The position numbers were made by a program, and so were the translations under genes. A stretch of 64,000 bases of DNA, taken from UMGS1590 sp963558655 (lineage in GTDB: Bacteria; Bacillota; Peptococcia; Peptococcales; Peptococcaceae). The stretch lies in assembly GCA_963558655.1 (NCBI GenBank), contig CAUWHJ010000011.1, forward strand, positions 1 through 64,000, in the 5' to 3' direction. The notes under the pieces were generated by a model. That model worked only from the letters and a program-made list of their open reading frames with translations, was not told the DNA's origin and did not search any database. Shown piece after piece: positions 35,658 through 45,109 of this stretch (positions are counted from its first letter, which is position 1; the number at the start of each line of letters is the position of its first letter).

Positions 35658-38345
35658 TTGGAAAATCTCGAATCTTACTATCAGCTTCATAATGAGAATC
35701 AGACACAAACGGCTCAGCAGGGTAGGCTGAAAATATTCTTCGGCTATGCTGCTGGTGTTGGTAAGACGTATGCGATGCTGGAAGCCGCGCATCAAGCGCA
35801 GCAAAAAGGGATTGATGTGGTTGTTGGGTATGTTGAACCACACGTTCGGCCAGATACGTTGGCGCTCTTAGACGGTTTGGAACAGCTGCCTGTTAAAATG
35901 GTGGATCATAAGGGCGTTCAACTGCGAGAATTTGACCTTGATGCGGCATTGGCACGGCATCCACAAATCATTCTTGTTGATGAACTGGCGCATAGCAATG
36001 CTCAAGGTTTGCGTCATCGGAAGCGTTACCAAGATGTGGAAGAACTCCTGCGTGCCGGTATTGACGTTTATACGACGGTGAATGTGCAGCATCTTGAGTC
36101 GTTGAACGACCTGGTTGCTTCCATTACGCACGTTGCCGTCAACGAACGTATCCCGGATTCGGTGTTTGATGCGGCGGACCAGGTGGAATTGGTCGATATT
36201 GAACCAGACGACTTGATAACACGTTTGCAGGCAGGCAAGATTTATCGCGCACCACAAGCGTCCCGCGCTTTAGACAATTTTTTTGGCCGTGATAATCTGG
36301 AGGCACTGCGTGAAATTGCTTTGCGCCGCACGGCAGACCGTTTGACACGTATCGCTCAGAAAGAAGAACGTGCATCTACAGCAAAAGCAGGCGAACATAT
36401 TCTTACTTGTATTTCGGCGGCACCTTCAAACGCCCGCGTTATCCGTACTGCTGCACGCATGGCGGAAGCCTTTCACAGTACCTTTACGGCACTTTATGTG
36501 GAAACGGCTGACAATAAGGACATGAAGGAAGAAGACCTCAAGCGTCTCCACGCCAATATGCGTTTGGCTGAGCAGCTAGGCGCACGCATAGCCACTGTGT
36601 ACGGCGAAGACCCTGCGGTGCAGATTGCGGAGTATGCACGTGCCGGCGGTGTTACTAAAATTGTCATGGGTCGCACGAATCATGCTTCGTCGGTTTTGTT
36701 CAGGCGTCCAACTTTGGTTGATCGCTTAAACTACTTAGCCGGTGATATTGATATTTACATCATTCCTGATGTTCAGCCACATTACAAACGAAGAATGGCG
36801 CGCTTACACACAAACAAGCCAACCTTTTCATGGCTGGATGTGGGAAAAACCTTCCTTATTACTTTGATAGCCACGGCACTGGGTTTCCTTTTCTACGAAT
36901 GTAATTTGCGTGAGGCCAATATCATTATCGTTTATTTGCTGGGCGTTATGCTAACGGCCATCTGGGCAAATGGATTTGTCTATGGGCTACTCTCTTCGCT
37001 ATTGAGTGTTGCCGCGTTTAACTTCTTCTTTACGGTTCCACGATTTTCGCTGAGAGCGTTTGACCCGAACTATCCAATCACATTTTTGATTATGCTTGCT
37101 GCCAGCTTTATTGCCAGCTCGTTGGCAACGCGAGTGAAACGGCAGGCACGACAGGCAGCAGAGCGTGCCTATTATATGGAATTGTTGATGGGGAGTCAGC
37201 AGAAGCTTCAGCGTGGTAAAAATGAAGAAGAAATTATTGATATTGCTGCTGGCTTATTGACACGTTTGCTGGATCGCCCAATTCTTTATGCGTTGACGCG
37301 GCCAGGCGAAAGTTTCAAGTTTCAGGTAACGCCGAAAGCGCAGGAAAATGCTATTTTGAACGATATGAGTGTGGAAGAAATTGCCGTTGCAGAGTGGGTT
37401 GTGAAGAACAATAAACACGCCGGTGCAACCACCGATACCCTTTCACAAGCAAAGAACTTGTATTTGTCTGTGCGCGGTAATCAAGGTGTGATGGGGGTTG
37501 TGGGTATTCCATGCCGAGGGTATCGAAACATGGAAGCCTTCACAAAAAATCTCATGATTGCGGTGCTTGATGAATGTGGGCTTATCCTTGAACGTCGTCG
37601 TCTTCAAGAAGAAAAGCAGGCGGTTGAAGTTGAAACACAGCGTGAACGGTTGCGTGCTAATCTTTTGCGTGCCATTTCACATGATTTGCGGACACCATTG
37701 ACGAGCATTAGCGCTGGTGCCAGCGTGCTTATGGAAAAGAGCTTGAACCTTGATGAAGCACGCCGGCAGGAAATTATCAGTGGGATTTACGATGATGCCC
37801 TTTGGCTTGTCAATCTCACCGAAAACCTGCTTTCGATTACGCGCATCGAAAATGGAACCTTGCAGTTGAATATGCAGGCGGAACTCATTGACGATGTCTT
37901 TCGAGAAGCGTTGGCGCATATTGACCGCCGTGGTTCACGCCATCATCTTCAGGTACAGCTTGATGATGATATGCTCATGGCGAAGATGGATGCACGTTTG
38001 ATTATTCAAGTTATCATTAACATCGTTAATAATGCTATCAAGTATACACCGGAGGACTCTGAAATTCGTCTTTCCGCAGAGAAACAGAGAGACAAAGTTG
38101 TTATTACAATTGCCGACAATGGACCAGGCATCAGCGATGCAGCGAAAGAACATTTGTTTGATATGTTTTACACGGCTGAAAGCAAGAGTGCGGATAGCCG
38201 TCGCGGCTTAGGTCTTGGTTTGAGCCTTTGCAAGTCGATTGTAGAAGCGCATGGCGGCGAAATTACTGTTCGTGACAACTGGCCTCAGGGTGCTGTTTTC
38301 TCATTTACATTGCCTTTAGAGGAGGTTACGATCGCAAATGGTTAA
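35658..38345 (+). CDS. kdpD: Osmosensitive K+ channel sensor histidine kinase KdpD
   Basis: An 895-residue membrane sensor that phosphorylates KdpE when K+ is scarce. Order: N-terminal KdpD domain with Walker A GYAAGVGKT (about 30-38) and DELAHSNAQG, universal stress domain (about 245-370), four transmembrane helices (about 395-500, DUF4118), GAF-like region, dimerisation/phosphoacceptor domain AISHDLRTPLTS (His about 675), and the ATPase domain with NIVNNAIKY, DNGPGI and GLGLGLSLC. TTG start 35658 after GTGAGGTGAG. It overlaps kdpE by eight bases. kdpDE precedes kdpFABC, the reverse of the E. coli order. Confidence 0.96.
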   Translation: MENLESYYQLHNENQTQTAQQGRLKIFFGYAAGVGKTYAMLEAAHQAQQKGIDVVVGYVEPHVRPDTLALLDGLEQLPVKMVDHKGVQLREFDLDAALARHPQIILVDELAHSNAQGLRHRKRYQDVEELLRAGIDVYTTVNVQHLESLNDLVASITHVAVNERIPDSVFDAADQVELVDIEPDDLITRLQAGKIYRAPQASRALDNFFGRDNLEALREIALRRTADRLTRIAQKEERASTAKAGEHILTCISAAPSNARVIRTAARMAEAFHSTFTALYVETADNKDMKEEDLKRLHANMRLAEQLGARIATVYGEDPAVQIAEYARAGGVTKIVMGRTNHASSVLFRRPTLVDRLNYLAGDIDIYIIPDVQPHYKRRMARLHTNKPTFSWLDVGKTFLITLIATALGFLFYECNLREANIIIVYLLGVMLTAIWANGFVYGLLSSLLSVAAFNFFFTVPRFSLRAFDPNYPITFLIMLAASFIASSLATRVKRQARQAAERAYYMELLMGSQQKLQRGKNEEEIIDIAAGLLTRLLDRPILYALTRPGESFKFQVTPKAQENAILNDMSVEEIAVAEWVVKNNKHAGATTDTLSQAKNLYLSVRGNQGVMGVVGIPCRGYRNMEAFTKNLMIAVLDECGLILERRRLQEEKQAVEVETQRERLRANLLRAISHDLRTPLTSISAGASVLMEKSLNLDEARRQEIISGIYDDALWLVNLTENLLSITRIENGTLQLNMQAELIDDVFREALAHIDRRGSRHHLQVQLDDDMLMAKMDARLIIQVIINIVNNAIKYTPEDSEIRLSAEKQRDKVVITIADNGPGISDAAKEHLFDMFYTAESKSADSRRGLGLGLSLCKSIVEAHGGEITVRDNWPQGAVFSFTLPLEEVTIANG

Positions 38346-39036
38346 AGCGAAAATCCTCGTGGTGGAGGATGACCCTGCCATCACAAAATTGATACGAACG
38401 ACGCTGGAAACGCAGTCTTATCAATATCATACAGCGAAAGATGGCGCCAGTGCTATTATGGATGCGCTGTCTTATAACGCTGATGTGATTATTTTGGACC
38501 TTGGCTTGCCAGATATGGATGGTGTCGATATTATTCGTAAAATTCGCGGCTGGAGCAACGTGCCAATTATTGTCATTAGTGCGCGCAGCGAAGATCAGGA
38601 TAAGGTGGAAGCACTTGATGCAGGCGCCGATGACTATCTTACCAAGCCTTTCAGTATTGATGAATTTCTGGCACGTTTGCGCGTGGCATTGCGCCGCAGC
38701 CATGCTGAAGAAGCTGCCACACAGACGCATGACGCTGTTTATGAAAATGGTGATTTGCGTATTGATTATGCGGGTGGTTATGCAACAATGCGTGGTGAAC
38801 AAATTCATCTGACGCCGATTGAGTATAAGTTACTGTGTGTGTTAGCAAAAAATACAGGGAAGGTGTTGACGCATAATTACATCTTAAAAGAAGTATGGGG
38901 CAACACCCTGGCGGCAGATTTGCCATCGTTGCGTGTTTTTATGGCAACACTACGCAAAAAGATTGAACCGAATCCGGCGAAACCGACCTACATTCAGACG
39001 CATATCGGCGTTGGTTATCGCATGATACGCCAATAA
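38338..39036 (+). CDS. kdpE: Response regulator KdpE
   Basis: A 232-residue OmpR/PhoB-type regulator: receiver domain with acidic pair EDDP, phosphoacceptor Asp in VIILDLGLPDMDG, conserved Lys in LTKPF, and a C-terminal winged helix with HLTPIEYKLLCVLAKNTGK. Activated by KdpD, it should switch on kdpFABC and possibly its own operon through the 11-bp repeats described here. Starts within the kdpD 3' end. Confidence 0.96.
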   Translation: MVKAKILVVEDDPAITKLIRTTLETQSYQYHTAKDGASAIMDALSYNADVIILDLGLPDMDGVDIIRKIRGWSNVPIIVISARSEDQDKVEALDAGADDYLTKPFSIDEFLARLRVALRRSHAEEAATQTHDAVYENGDLRIDYAGGYATMRGEQIHLTPIEYKLLCVLAKNTGKVLTHNYILKEVWGNTLAADLPSLRVFMATLRKKIEPNPAKPTYIQTHIGVGYRMIRQ

Positions 39037-39045
39037 CTGAATATT

Positions 39046-39076
39046 AAAAATGCTCACTGAAAAGTGAGCATTTTTT
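39046..39076 (+). terminator. Terminator after kdpE
   Basis: AAAAATGCTCACT (39046-39058) pairs with AGTGAGCATTTTT (39063-39075). It separates kdpDE from kdpFABC so that the pump genes depend on their own promoter. Confidence 0.85.
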
Positions 39077-39094
39077 ATGTGTTTACGCACACGT

Positions 39095-39111
39095 CTTAAT
39101 ACACTTTTAAT
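39095..39111 (+). promoter_or_regulatory. Candidate KdpE operator upstream of kdpFABC
   Basis: CTTAAT (39095-39100) and TTTAAT (39106-39111), 11 bp start to start, 43 bases before the -10. Same motif and same geometry as upstream of kdpD. Confidence 0.6.
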
Positions 39112-39154
39112 ATCAATGCCACAAACATTAAGCGCACATTGATGAACTCTGCGA

Positions 39155-39160
39155 TAGAAT
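39155..39160 (+). promoter_or_regulatory. -10 box of kdpFABC promoter
   Basis: TAGAAT 33 bases before the first small gene, without a matching -35 element, consistent with KdpE-dependent activation. Confidence 0.45.
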
Positions 39161-39192
39161 ACGCAAGGATAACGAAAGGGGGGAGATAACAA

Positions 39193-39291
39193 ATGATGGA
39201 TGTCATAATGCTCGTCGTCCTAGCTGCCTGCTTTGGTAGTGTGCTGCTGTTGCTCCGATGGTGTCAAAAGCAGGTTGATAGATTTGAATAA
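39193..39291 (+). CDS. Small single-span membrane protein ahead of kdpF
   Basis: A 32-residue reading frame with a strong AAAGGGGGGAG Shine-Dalgarno. It has a hydrophobic helix (VIMLVVLAACFGSVLLLL) followed by RWCQKQVDR and ends 12 bases before kdpF. The hydrophobic pattern, spacing and ribosome-binding site argue that it is real. Similar tiny proteins ending in a basic, Trp- and Cys-containing tail precede kdpF in some other bacteria, from memory. It may be an accessory Kdp subunit; no function is assigned. Confidence 0.7.
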   Translation: MMDVIMLVVLAACFGSVLLLLRWCQKQVDRFE

Positions 39292-39303
39292 GGAGGAAGC
39301 GAA

Positions 39304-39381
39304 ATGATCGCACTTGGATGCATTGCGCTATTACTGGGTGCTTATCTTGTTTATGCACTCGTGAACCCAGAAAAGTTTTAA
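39304..39381 (+). CDS. kdpF: K+-transporting ATPase subunit KdpF
   Basis: A 25-residue single-span peptide. The GAYLVYALVNPEKF end matches the classic KdpF pattern (LVYALxxPExF). It stabilises the KdpABC complex. AAGGAGG precedes ATG 39304; kdpA starts 22 bases later. Confidence 0.9.
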   Translation: MIALGCIALLLGAYLVYALVNPEKF

Positions 39382-39402
39382 TACCTTCAGGAGGAACTGA
39401 CA

Positions 39403-41151
39403 ATGTTGCAACTTATCTTGACCATTATCATCTATCTGGTGATAGTGGTACCGGTAGGGACATATTTGTACCATATCGCTGCCGGTAAACACACTTGGGC
39501 CGATCCATTCTTTGATCGTGTGGACGGTGCCATCTATAAGGTTTGCGGAATTAAACCGCAGCAGGGCATGGATTGGAAACGCTACGCGTTCTCTCTCGTT
39601 ATAACGAACGCAGTAATGGTATTCATTGGTTATCTTATCCTGCGTATTCAGGCTATTCCTTTCTTCAACCCAAACGGCATTGAAGGAATGGAACCATCGC
39701 TCTCATTTAATACGATTATTAGTTTTATGACCAACACCAACCTTCAGCACTATTCTGGTGAATCTGGTCTTTCTTATTTGTCTCAGATGCTCGTCATCAT
39801 CTACATGATGTTCGTTTCTGCGGCAACCGGTTATGCTGCTTGCATCGCCTTTATTCGTGGTCTTGCTGGCAAATCCAAAGACAACGTCGGCAACTTCTTT
39901 GTTGACCTCGTTCGTGTAACAACGCGTGTCTTGTTGCCATTCTCAATCGTTGGTGGTCTGCTTTTGGTTTGGCAGGGCGTTCCACAGAACTTCGCAGCCA
40001 ACATCACTGTTGATACCATCGAAGGTGCTAAACAGGCCATCGCAATGGGCCCTGTGGCTGCGCTTGAAATCATCAAGCACATCGGGACCAACGGTGGTGG
40101 TTTCTTAGGTGCTAACTCCAGTACACCTATTGAAAACCCAACGATTATCTCTGACCTTATCGAACTTTATTCGATGATGATTCTGCCAGGCGCTTGCGTT
40201 ATCACCTTTGGTAAGATGGTACGTGATCGTAAAGCAGAAGCTGCTGCTAAACAGCAGGGCGAAGTTGTGAAGAAGAGCCTCACCGCTCGCATCTATGGCC
40301 GTGAAGGTCGTACCATTTTCGCTGCTATGGGGATCATCTTCCTCATTGGTCTTGGCGTTTGCTTCTGGGCTGAAAGCCAGGGGAACCCAGCTCTTGGGGA
40401 AATTGGTCTTAATCAGTCAGAAGGTAGCATGGAAGGTAAGGAAGTTCGTTTTGGTATAGCACAATCTGCTATGTTTACGACAACCACGACGTCCTTTACA
40501 ACTGGTACTGTTAATAACATGCATGATACCTTGACGCCACTCGGCGGCATGATTCCACTCTTACACATGATGCTCAACGTTGTCTTTGGTGGTAAGGGCG
40601 TTGGTTTGATGAACATGATCATCTATGCCATCCTCGCCGTCTTTATATGCGGTCTGATGATCGGTCGTACACCAGAATACCTTGGTAAAAAGATCGAAGG
40701 CCGTGAAATGAAATTGACTGCGCTTTGCATTATCATTCACCCACTGATTATTCTCGCTTTCTCGGCATTGGCTGTGGCCACAGATGCTGGTATGGCGGGT
40801 ATCACAAACCCAGGATTCCATGGTCTGTCTCAGGTGCTTTATGAATACGCATCGTCATCGGCCAACAACGGTTCTGGTTTTGAAGGCCTCGCCGATAATA
40901 CCGTCTTCTGGAACGTGACAGCAGGGCTTGCAATGTTCTTCGGCCGTTACCTCTCTATGATACTGCAGTTGGCTATTGCAGGCTCTCTGATGAAGAAAGC
41001 GTTCGTCAATGACGGTGTAGGCACCTTGCATACAGATGGCTTTAGCTTCGCTGTTATCCTGGTGTTCGTTGTCTACATCTTTGCCGCACTGACATTTTTC
41101 CCAGTGTTGGCACTTGGCCCGATCGCAGAGCATCTGACGCTTTGGGCATAA
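39403..41151 (+). CDS. kdpA: K+-transporting ATPase subunit KdpA
   Basis: A 582-residue polytopic K+-binding subunit related to K+ channels. Selectivity-filter regions are visible, including NTNLQHYSGESGLS and HIGTNGGGFLGANSS, the latter two being the first and second P-loops. Length is typical. Works with KdpB to take up K+ at micromolar levels. Confidence 0.97.
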   Translation: MLQLILTIIIYLVIVVPVGTYLYHIAAGKHTWADPFFDRVDGAIYKVCGIKPQQGMDWKRYAFSLVITNAVMVFIGYLILRIQAIPFFNPNGIEGMEPSLSFNTIISFMTNTNLQHYSGESGLSYLSQMLVIIYMMFVSAATGYAACIAFIRGLAGKSKDNVGNFFVDLVRVTTRVLLPFSIVGGLLLVWQGVPQNFAANITVDTIEGAKQAIAMGPVAALEIIKHIGTNGGGFLGANSSTPIENPTIISDLIELYSMMILPGACVITFGKMVRDRKAEAAAKQQGEVVKKSLTARIYGREGRTIFAAMGIIFLIGLGVCFWAESQGNPALGEIGLNQSEGSMEGKEVRFGIAQSAMFTTTTTSFTTGTVNNMHDTLTPLGGMIPLLHMMLNVVFGGKGVGLMNMIIYAILAVFICGLMIGRTPEYLGKKIEGREMKLTALCIIIHPLIILAFSALAVATDAGMAGITNPGFHGLSQVLYEYASSSANNGSGFEGLADNTVFWNVTAGLAMFFGRYLSMILQLAIAGSLMKKAFVNDGVGTLHTDGFSFAVILVFVVYIFAALTFFPVLALGPIAEHLTLWA

Positions 41152-41167
41152 GGAGGAACCTGAATCA

Positions 41168-43222
41168 ATGAGCAAGAAGAATCAAAAACTGATGACGCCT
41201 GAAATTCTCAAACAGGCGCTCATCGGTTCATTCCGAAAATTGAATCCCCTCTACATGATAAAGAACCCTGTTATGTTCGTGGTAGAAATCGGCTGCTTCA
41301 TTACGCTGATTCTCTCCTTCTTCCCAGGGCTGTTTGGGGATGTTGCCGCAGATACCAATCTGCGTACCTATAATATTATCGTTTGCATTGTACTTTTTAT
41401 CACTGTGTTGTTTGCAAACTTTGCTGAGTCTGTTGCCGAAGGGCGCGGCAAAGCACAAGCTGCGAGCTTGAAGAAAACCCAGAAAGACACGGAAGCGCAT
41501 CTGCTTTTAGAAGATGGCACCCAGAAAACTGTTCTTTCTTCTGCCCTCAAAAAAGGCGATGTGGTTATTGTCAACGCTGGTGAAATCATTCCTGGTGATG
41601 GTGAAGTTATCGAAGGGGTTGCTTCTGTCGATGAATCTGCGATTACTGGTGAATCTGCACCTGTTGTTCGTGAATCCGGCGGCGACTTCTGCTCCGTTAC
41701 CGGTGGTACCACGGTGGTTTCCGACTGGCTCAAAATCCAGATTACATCTGAACCGGGCAACAGCTTCCTCGATCGCATGATTGCTCTCGTTGAAGGTGCT
41801 TCCCGCAAGAAAACGCCAAACGAAATTGCACTTAACACATTGCTTGTGTCTTTGACACTCATTTTCCTTATCGTTATCGTTACCCTGTATCCAATCGGTC
41901 TTTATTCCGGTGTTCAGCTGGCTACCTCAACACTGATTGCCCTCATGGTATGCTTGATTCCAACCACCATCGGCGGTCTTTTGTCTGCTATTGGTATCGC
42001 TGGTATGGACCGTGTTACCCGTTTCAATGTCATCGCTATGTCCGGTAAAGCTGTTGAAGCCTGCGGCGACGTTGACACCATGATTCTTGATAAAACCGGT
42101 ACCATCACCTATGGTAACCGTCTCGCTGCTGATTTCATTCCAGTTGGCGGCACCAGCCGTGATGAACTGATTCACTTTGCAGCACTCACCTGCCTCCAGG
42201 ACGATACCCCAGAAGGGAAATCAACGCTGGAACTTGCACGTCAGCAAGGCGACAACACGCAGGAAGTGGCTGGCTCTACCTTTGTACCATTTACTGCTCA
42301 AACCCGCATGAGTGGGGTTGACCTGCCAGATGGCACGGTTGTGCGTAAAGGTGCAGGCGATGCCATTGCTCAGTATGTGAAATCTCACGGTGGTAAGACT
42401 CCTGATGATTTGCAAAAGCAAATCGATGAAATCGCAGGCCTTGGCGGTACGCCACTGGCTGTTTGTGTAAACAATCGTGTGCTTGGTGTTATCTACCTCA
42501 AAGATACCGTTAAAGAAGGGATGGCAGAACGTTTTGCTCGTCTGCGTGCCATCGGTATCAAAACCATCATGTGCACCGGTGATAACCCTCTGACTGCAGC
42601 AACCATCGCTAAGGAAGCTGGGGTTGACGGTTTCATCGCTGAATGCAAACCAGAAGATAAGATTGCTGTTATTAAGAAAGAACAGTCCGAAGGTAAAATC
42701 GTTGCTATGACCGGTGACGGTACCAACGATGCACCTGCACTTGCACAGGCCAATGTTGGTTTGGCCATGAACAGTGGTACCACCGCTGCAAAAGAAGCTG
42801 CCAACATGGTTGACCTTGACTCTGACCCAACGAAGATTCTCGAAGTTGTAGAAATTGGTAAACAGCTCCTCATTACGCGTGGTAGCTTGACCACCTTCTC
42901 CATTGCCAACGATATTGCGAAATACTTCGCTATCATTCCTGCAATGTTTATGATGGCTATTCCACAGCTCAGCGTGCTCAACATCATGAATTTGGCTACG
43001 CCAAACAGTGCTATTCTCTCTGCACTTATTTTCAACGCCATCATCATTCCTTGCCTGATTCCGCTGGCTATGAAGGGTGTAAAATATCGCCCAATGTCAT
43101 CAAGCAAGCTGCTTGGTCGCAATATGTTGATCTTCGGTCTTGGCGGTGTGATTACGCCATTCGTCGGCATTAAGCTGATTGACTTGATCGTTGCACCATT
43201 GCTTACTATGCTTGGTATTTAA
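41168..43222 (+). CDS. kdpB: K+-transporting ATPase ATP-binding subunit KdpB
   Basis: A 684-residue P-type ATPase. Phosphorylation motif DKTGTIT (Asp about 305), actuator TGES, hinge GDGTNDAPALA and the nucleotide-binding residues are intact, so the pump should be active. Starts 16 bases after kdpA with AAGGAGG. Confidence 0.98.
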   Translation: MSKKNQKLMTPEILKQALIGSFRKLNPLYMIKNPVMFVVEIGCFITLILSFFPGLFGDVAADTNLRTYNIIVCIVLFITVLFANFAESVAEGRGKAQAASLKKTQKDTEAHLLLEDGTQKTVLSSALKKGDVVIVNAGEIIPGDGEVIEGVASVDESAITGESAPVVRESGGDFCSVTGGTTVVSDWLKIQITSEPGNSFLDRMIALVEGASRKKTPNEIALNTLLVSLTLIFLIVIVTLYPIGLYSGVQLATSTLIALMVCLIPTTIGGLLSAIGIAGMDRVTRFNVIAMSGKAVEACGDVDTMILDKTGTITYGNRLAADFIPVGGTSRDELIHFAALTCLQDDTPEGKSTLELARQQGDNTQEVAGSTFVPFTAQTRMSGVDLPDGTVVRKGAGDAIAQYVKSHGGKTPDDLQKQIDEIAGLGGTPLAVCVNNRVLGVIYLKDTVKEGMAERFARLRAIGIKTIMCTGDNPLTAATIAKEAGVDGFIAECKPEDKIAVIKKEQSEGKIVAMTGDGTNDAPALAQANVGLAMNSGTTAAKEAANMVDLDSDPTKILEVVEIGKQLLITRGSLTTFSIANDIAKYFAIIPAMFMMAIPQLSVLNIMNLATPNSAILSALIFNAIIIPCLIPLAMKGVKYRPMSSSKLLGRNMLIFGLGGVITPFVGIKLIDLIVAPLLTMLGI

Positions 43223-43239
43223 GAAAGGACACATGAAAC

Positions 43240-43893
43240 ATGAGTATGAAAAAAGAACATCGAGGCCACGGCCTGCGTCAGGCGGTGACTGTTACCGTCG
43301 TCTTGATGGTACTTTGTGGTTTCCTCTTCCCATGCTTTCTGACAGGGGTTTCCCAGCTGATCTTTAAGGATCAGGCAAATGGCAGCCTCATTGAAGTTGA
43401 TGGGCAAGTGGTTGGCGCAGAAAATGTAGGCCAGGAATTTACTGAAGACTACTATCTCTGGAGCCGTCCTTCTGCATACCATTACAACGTTTATGTTGAA
43501 GATGAAGATGGCAATCAGACGTATCGCGATGGTAGCGAATATGGTGGCTTGGCTTCTGGTTCTAACAACTATGCACCAAGCAACCCAGCGCTGAGCGAAC
43601 GTGTCGAAGCAGATATCGAAGCTTTCCTTGAAAAGAACCCTACCGTTGAACGCGAAGATATTCCTGCTGACCTGATGACCGCTTCCGGTTCTGGTCTTGA
43701 CCCTCACATCACCCCAGCTTCTGCTGAAATTCAGATCCCACGTATCGTAGAAGCTTCCGGTCTTTCTGAAGATGAAGTGAAGAGCATTATTGACGAAAAT
43801 ACCGAAGGCAAAGTTCTGGGAATCTTTGGTGAAGATACGGTCAACGTTTTGAAAGTGAACATCGCCATTGCTCAAGCAATGGATTTGCTCTAA
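43240..43893 (+). CDS. kdpC: K+-transporting ATPase subunit KdpC
   Basis: A 217-residue single-span subunit, N-terminal helix (VTVTVVLMVLCGFLFP) with an extracytoplasmic domain containing LWSRPSAYHYN and SGSGLDPHITPASA, both hallmarks. Slightly longer than the E. coli protein. Last gene of the kdpFABC operon. Confidence 0.96.
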   Translation: MSMKKEHRGHGLRQAVTVTVVLMVLCGFLFPCFLTGVSQLIFKDQANGSLIEVDGQVVGAENVGQEFTEDYYLWSRPSAYHYNVYVEDEDGNQTYRDGSEYGGLASGSNNYAPSNPALSERVEADIEAFLEKNPTVEREDIPADLMTASGSGLDPHITPASAEIQIPRIVEASGLSEDEVKSIIDENTEGKVLGIFGEDTVNVLKVNIAIAQAMDLL

Positions 43894-43904
43894 TAAATCC
43901 CCTT

Positions 43905-43937
43905 TTAACTCTCCCTGCCCCCCAGGGAGAGTTTTTG
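43905..43937 (+). terminator. Terminator after kdpC
   Basis: AACTCTCCCTG (43907-43917) pairs with CAGGGAGAGTT (43923-43933), then TTTTG. Confidence 0.85.
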
Positions 43938-43966
43938 TTTGCTAGTTTTTTGTGTTTTCACGATAC

Positions 43967-44004
43967 AAAAAGGCAGCCAATTTTTTAGATTGGCTGCCTT
44001 TTTG
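43967..44004. terminator. Bidirectional terminator between kdp and ferredoxin genes
   Basis: AAAAAGGCAGCCAAT (43967-43981) pairs with ATTGGCTGCCTTTTT (43989-44003). The A and T flanks make it work on both strands for the convergent transcripts. Confidence 0.85.
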
Positions 44005-44005
44005 A

Positions 44006-44752
44006 TTATTTTGGGCAAATGTATCGGATGCGCCCCTTGGTTTGCTTGCCATATTCAATGGCTGTTTTTGGACATTTACAAATACAGGCCATACAGTGCG
44101 TGCAGTTTTTTCCCCATACAGGTTTTTGGTTCTCAAGATGAATGTTTTTTAACGGACAAACTGCGACGCATTGTCCACAGGAAATGCATGCGTTTGTTAC
44201 ATAAAATTTCTTCGGTTGTATGAACAGCGGATAGAATAAATCGTTGGTTATTCCGCTACGTAATTTGTCTTTTATTGTTATCGTTGCCTGTGGAAATGGT
44301 TGGCCAGCATCTAGATAGTATGTCATGTGTTTGAATGCTGTCTCTGCTTTTTCAAAAATCTGTAAACATTCTTTTTTAGTTGGTGCCGATGACAGGACGA
44401 TATAGTTATCTGGCATGACAATAGGGTAACAGCCCATATAGTCCATGTTCTTTGTATGGCACAGCTTGGAGAGGTATTTATTTGCATTCCCAATGCTTCC
44501 GCCACACGTCATAACGAAATAGATTTTTTTACTGCCTTTTAAGTTTGTATGTTTAAGCCAGTTGTGCAAAATTTTAGGAATACGCCAGGTATAGGTAGGC
44601 GTTACAATAATCCAAGGTGTCATAGAGGTTAATGACGAATAGTCGTCATTTCGGATTTTGTCAAATAAATTGATAATAGGTTCATGGGTTGTTTCTGCGA
44701 GTTTTTTGGCGATATATTCGCTGTTTCCTGTTCCAGAATAAAATAAGATCAT
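44006..44752 (-). CDS. EFR1-family flavodoxin/ferredoxin protein
   Basis: A 248-residue two-domain redox protein. The N-terminal flavodoxin fold has the FMN phosphate loop YSGTGNSEY; the C-terminal domain has two CxxCxxCxxxC clusters (CISCGQCVAVCP and CTHCMACICKCP) for two [4Fe-4S] centres. It fits the EFR1 ferrodoxin family, soluble electron carriers common in anaerobes. Encoded 21 bases after an ArsR-type regulator, so its expression is probably controlled by that repressor. Confidence 0.88.
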   Translation of the reverse strand: MILFYSGTGNSEYIAKKLAETTHEPIINLFDKIRNDDYSSLTSMTPWIIVTPTYTWRIPKILHNWLKHTNLKGSKKIYFVMTCGGSIGNANKYLSKLCHTKNMDYMGCYPIVMPDNYIVLSSAPTKKECLQIFEKAETAFKHMTYYLDAGQPFPQATITIKDKLRSGITNDLFYPLFIQPKKFYVTNACISCGQCVAVCPLKNIHLENQKPVWGKNCTHCMACICKCPKTAIEYGKQTKGRIRYICPK

Positions 44753-44773
44753 AATTGTACGCTCCTGTCTTAT

Positions 44774-45109
44774 TTAGTTGATGTGTTCTATACTTTGATA
44801 AATTAAAGATACCAAGTCTGCAATTTCTTTCCATTGTGTTTTGTCGACACTCAGATAGTAATAGTTTTTTGTACCTTCTTTTCGCATGGCGACAACGTTG
44901 GCTTCTTTTAATATTTGAAGGTGATGCGATACAGTTGGCCTCGTCAAATGGGTTTTTTGAGCAATTTCGCCAACACGTATTCCTGATAGATCACTTTCCA
45001 ACAAGACGAGAAGAATTAACTGTCGTGTTTCATCGCCAATGGCAGTAAAAGCCTTACGACATTTCTGAAATCCTGTGATAATCTCTTTTAGGTTTTTTTC
45101 ACAATCCAT
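44774..45109 (-). CDS. ArsR-family transcriptional regulator
   Basis: A 111-residue winged-helix repressor. Recognition helix HLTRPTVSHHLQIL and the wing EGTKNYYYLS are clear. Start set at ATG 45109, just after AAAGGA; an in-frame ATG 21 bases upstream has no Shine-Dalgarno. No obvious metal-binding ELCVCDL motif in helix 3, so the signal is unlikely to be As/Cd by the classic site. First gene of a unit with the EFR1 ferredoxin. Confidence 0.88.
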   Translation of the reverse strand: MDCEKNLKEIITGFQKCRKAFTAIGDETRQLILLVLLESDLSGIRVGEIAQKTHLTRPTVSHHLQILKEANVVAMRKEGTKNYYYLSVDKTQWKEIADLVSLIYQSIEHIN

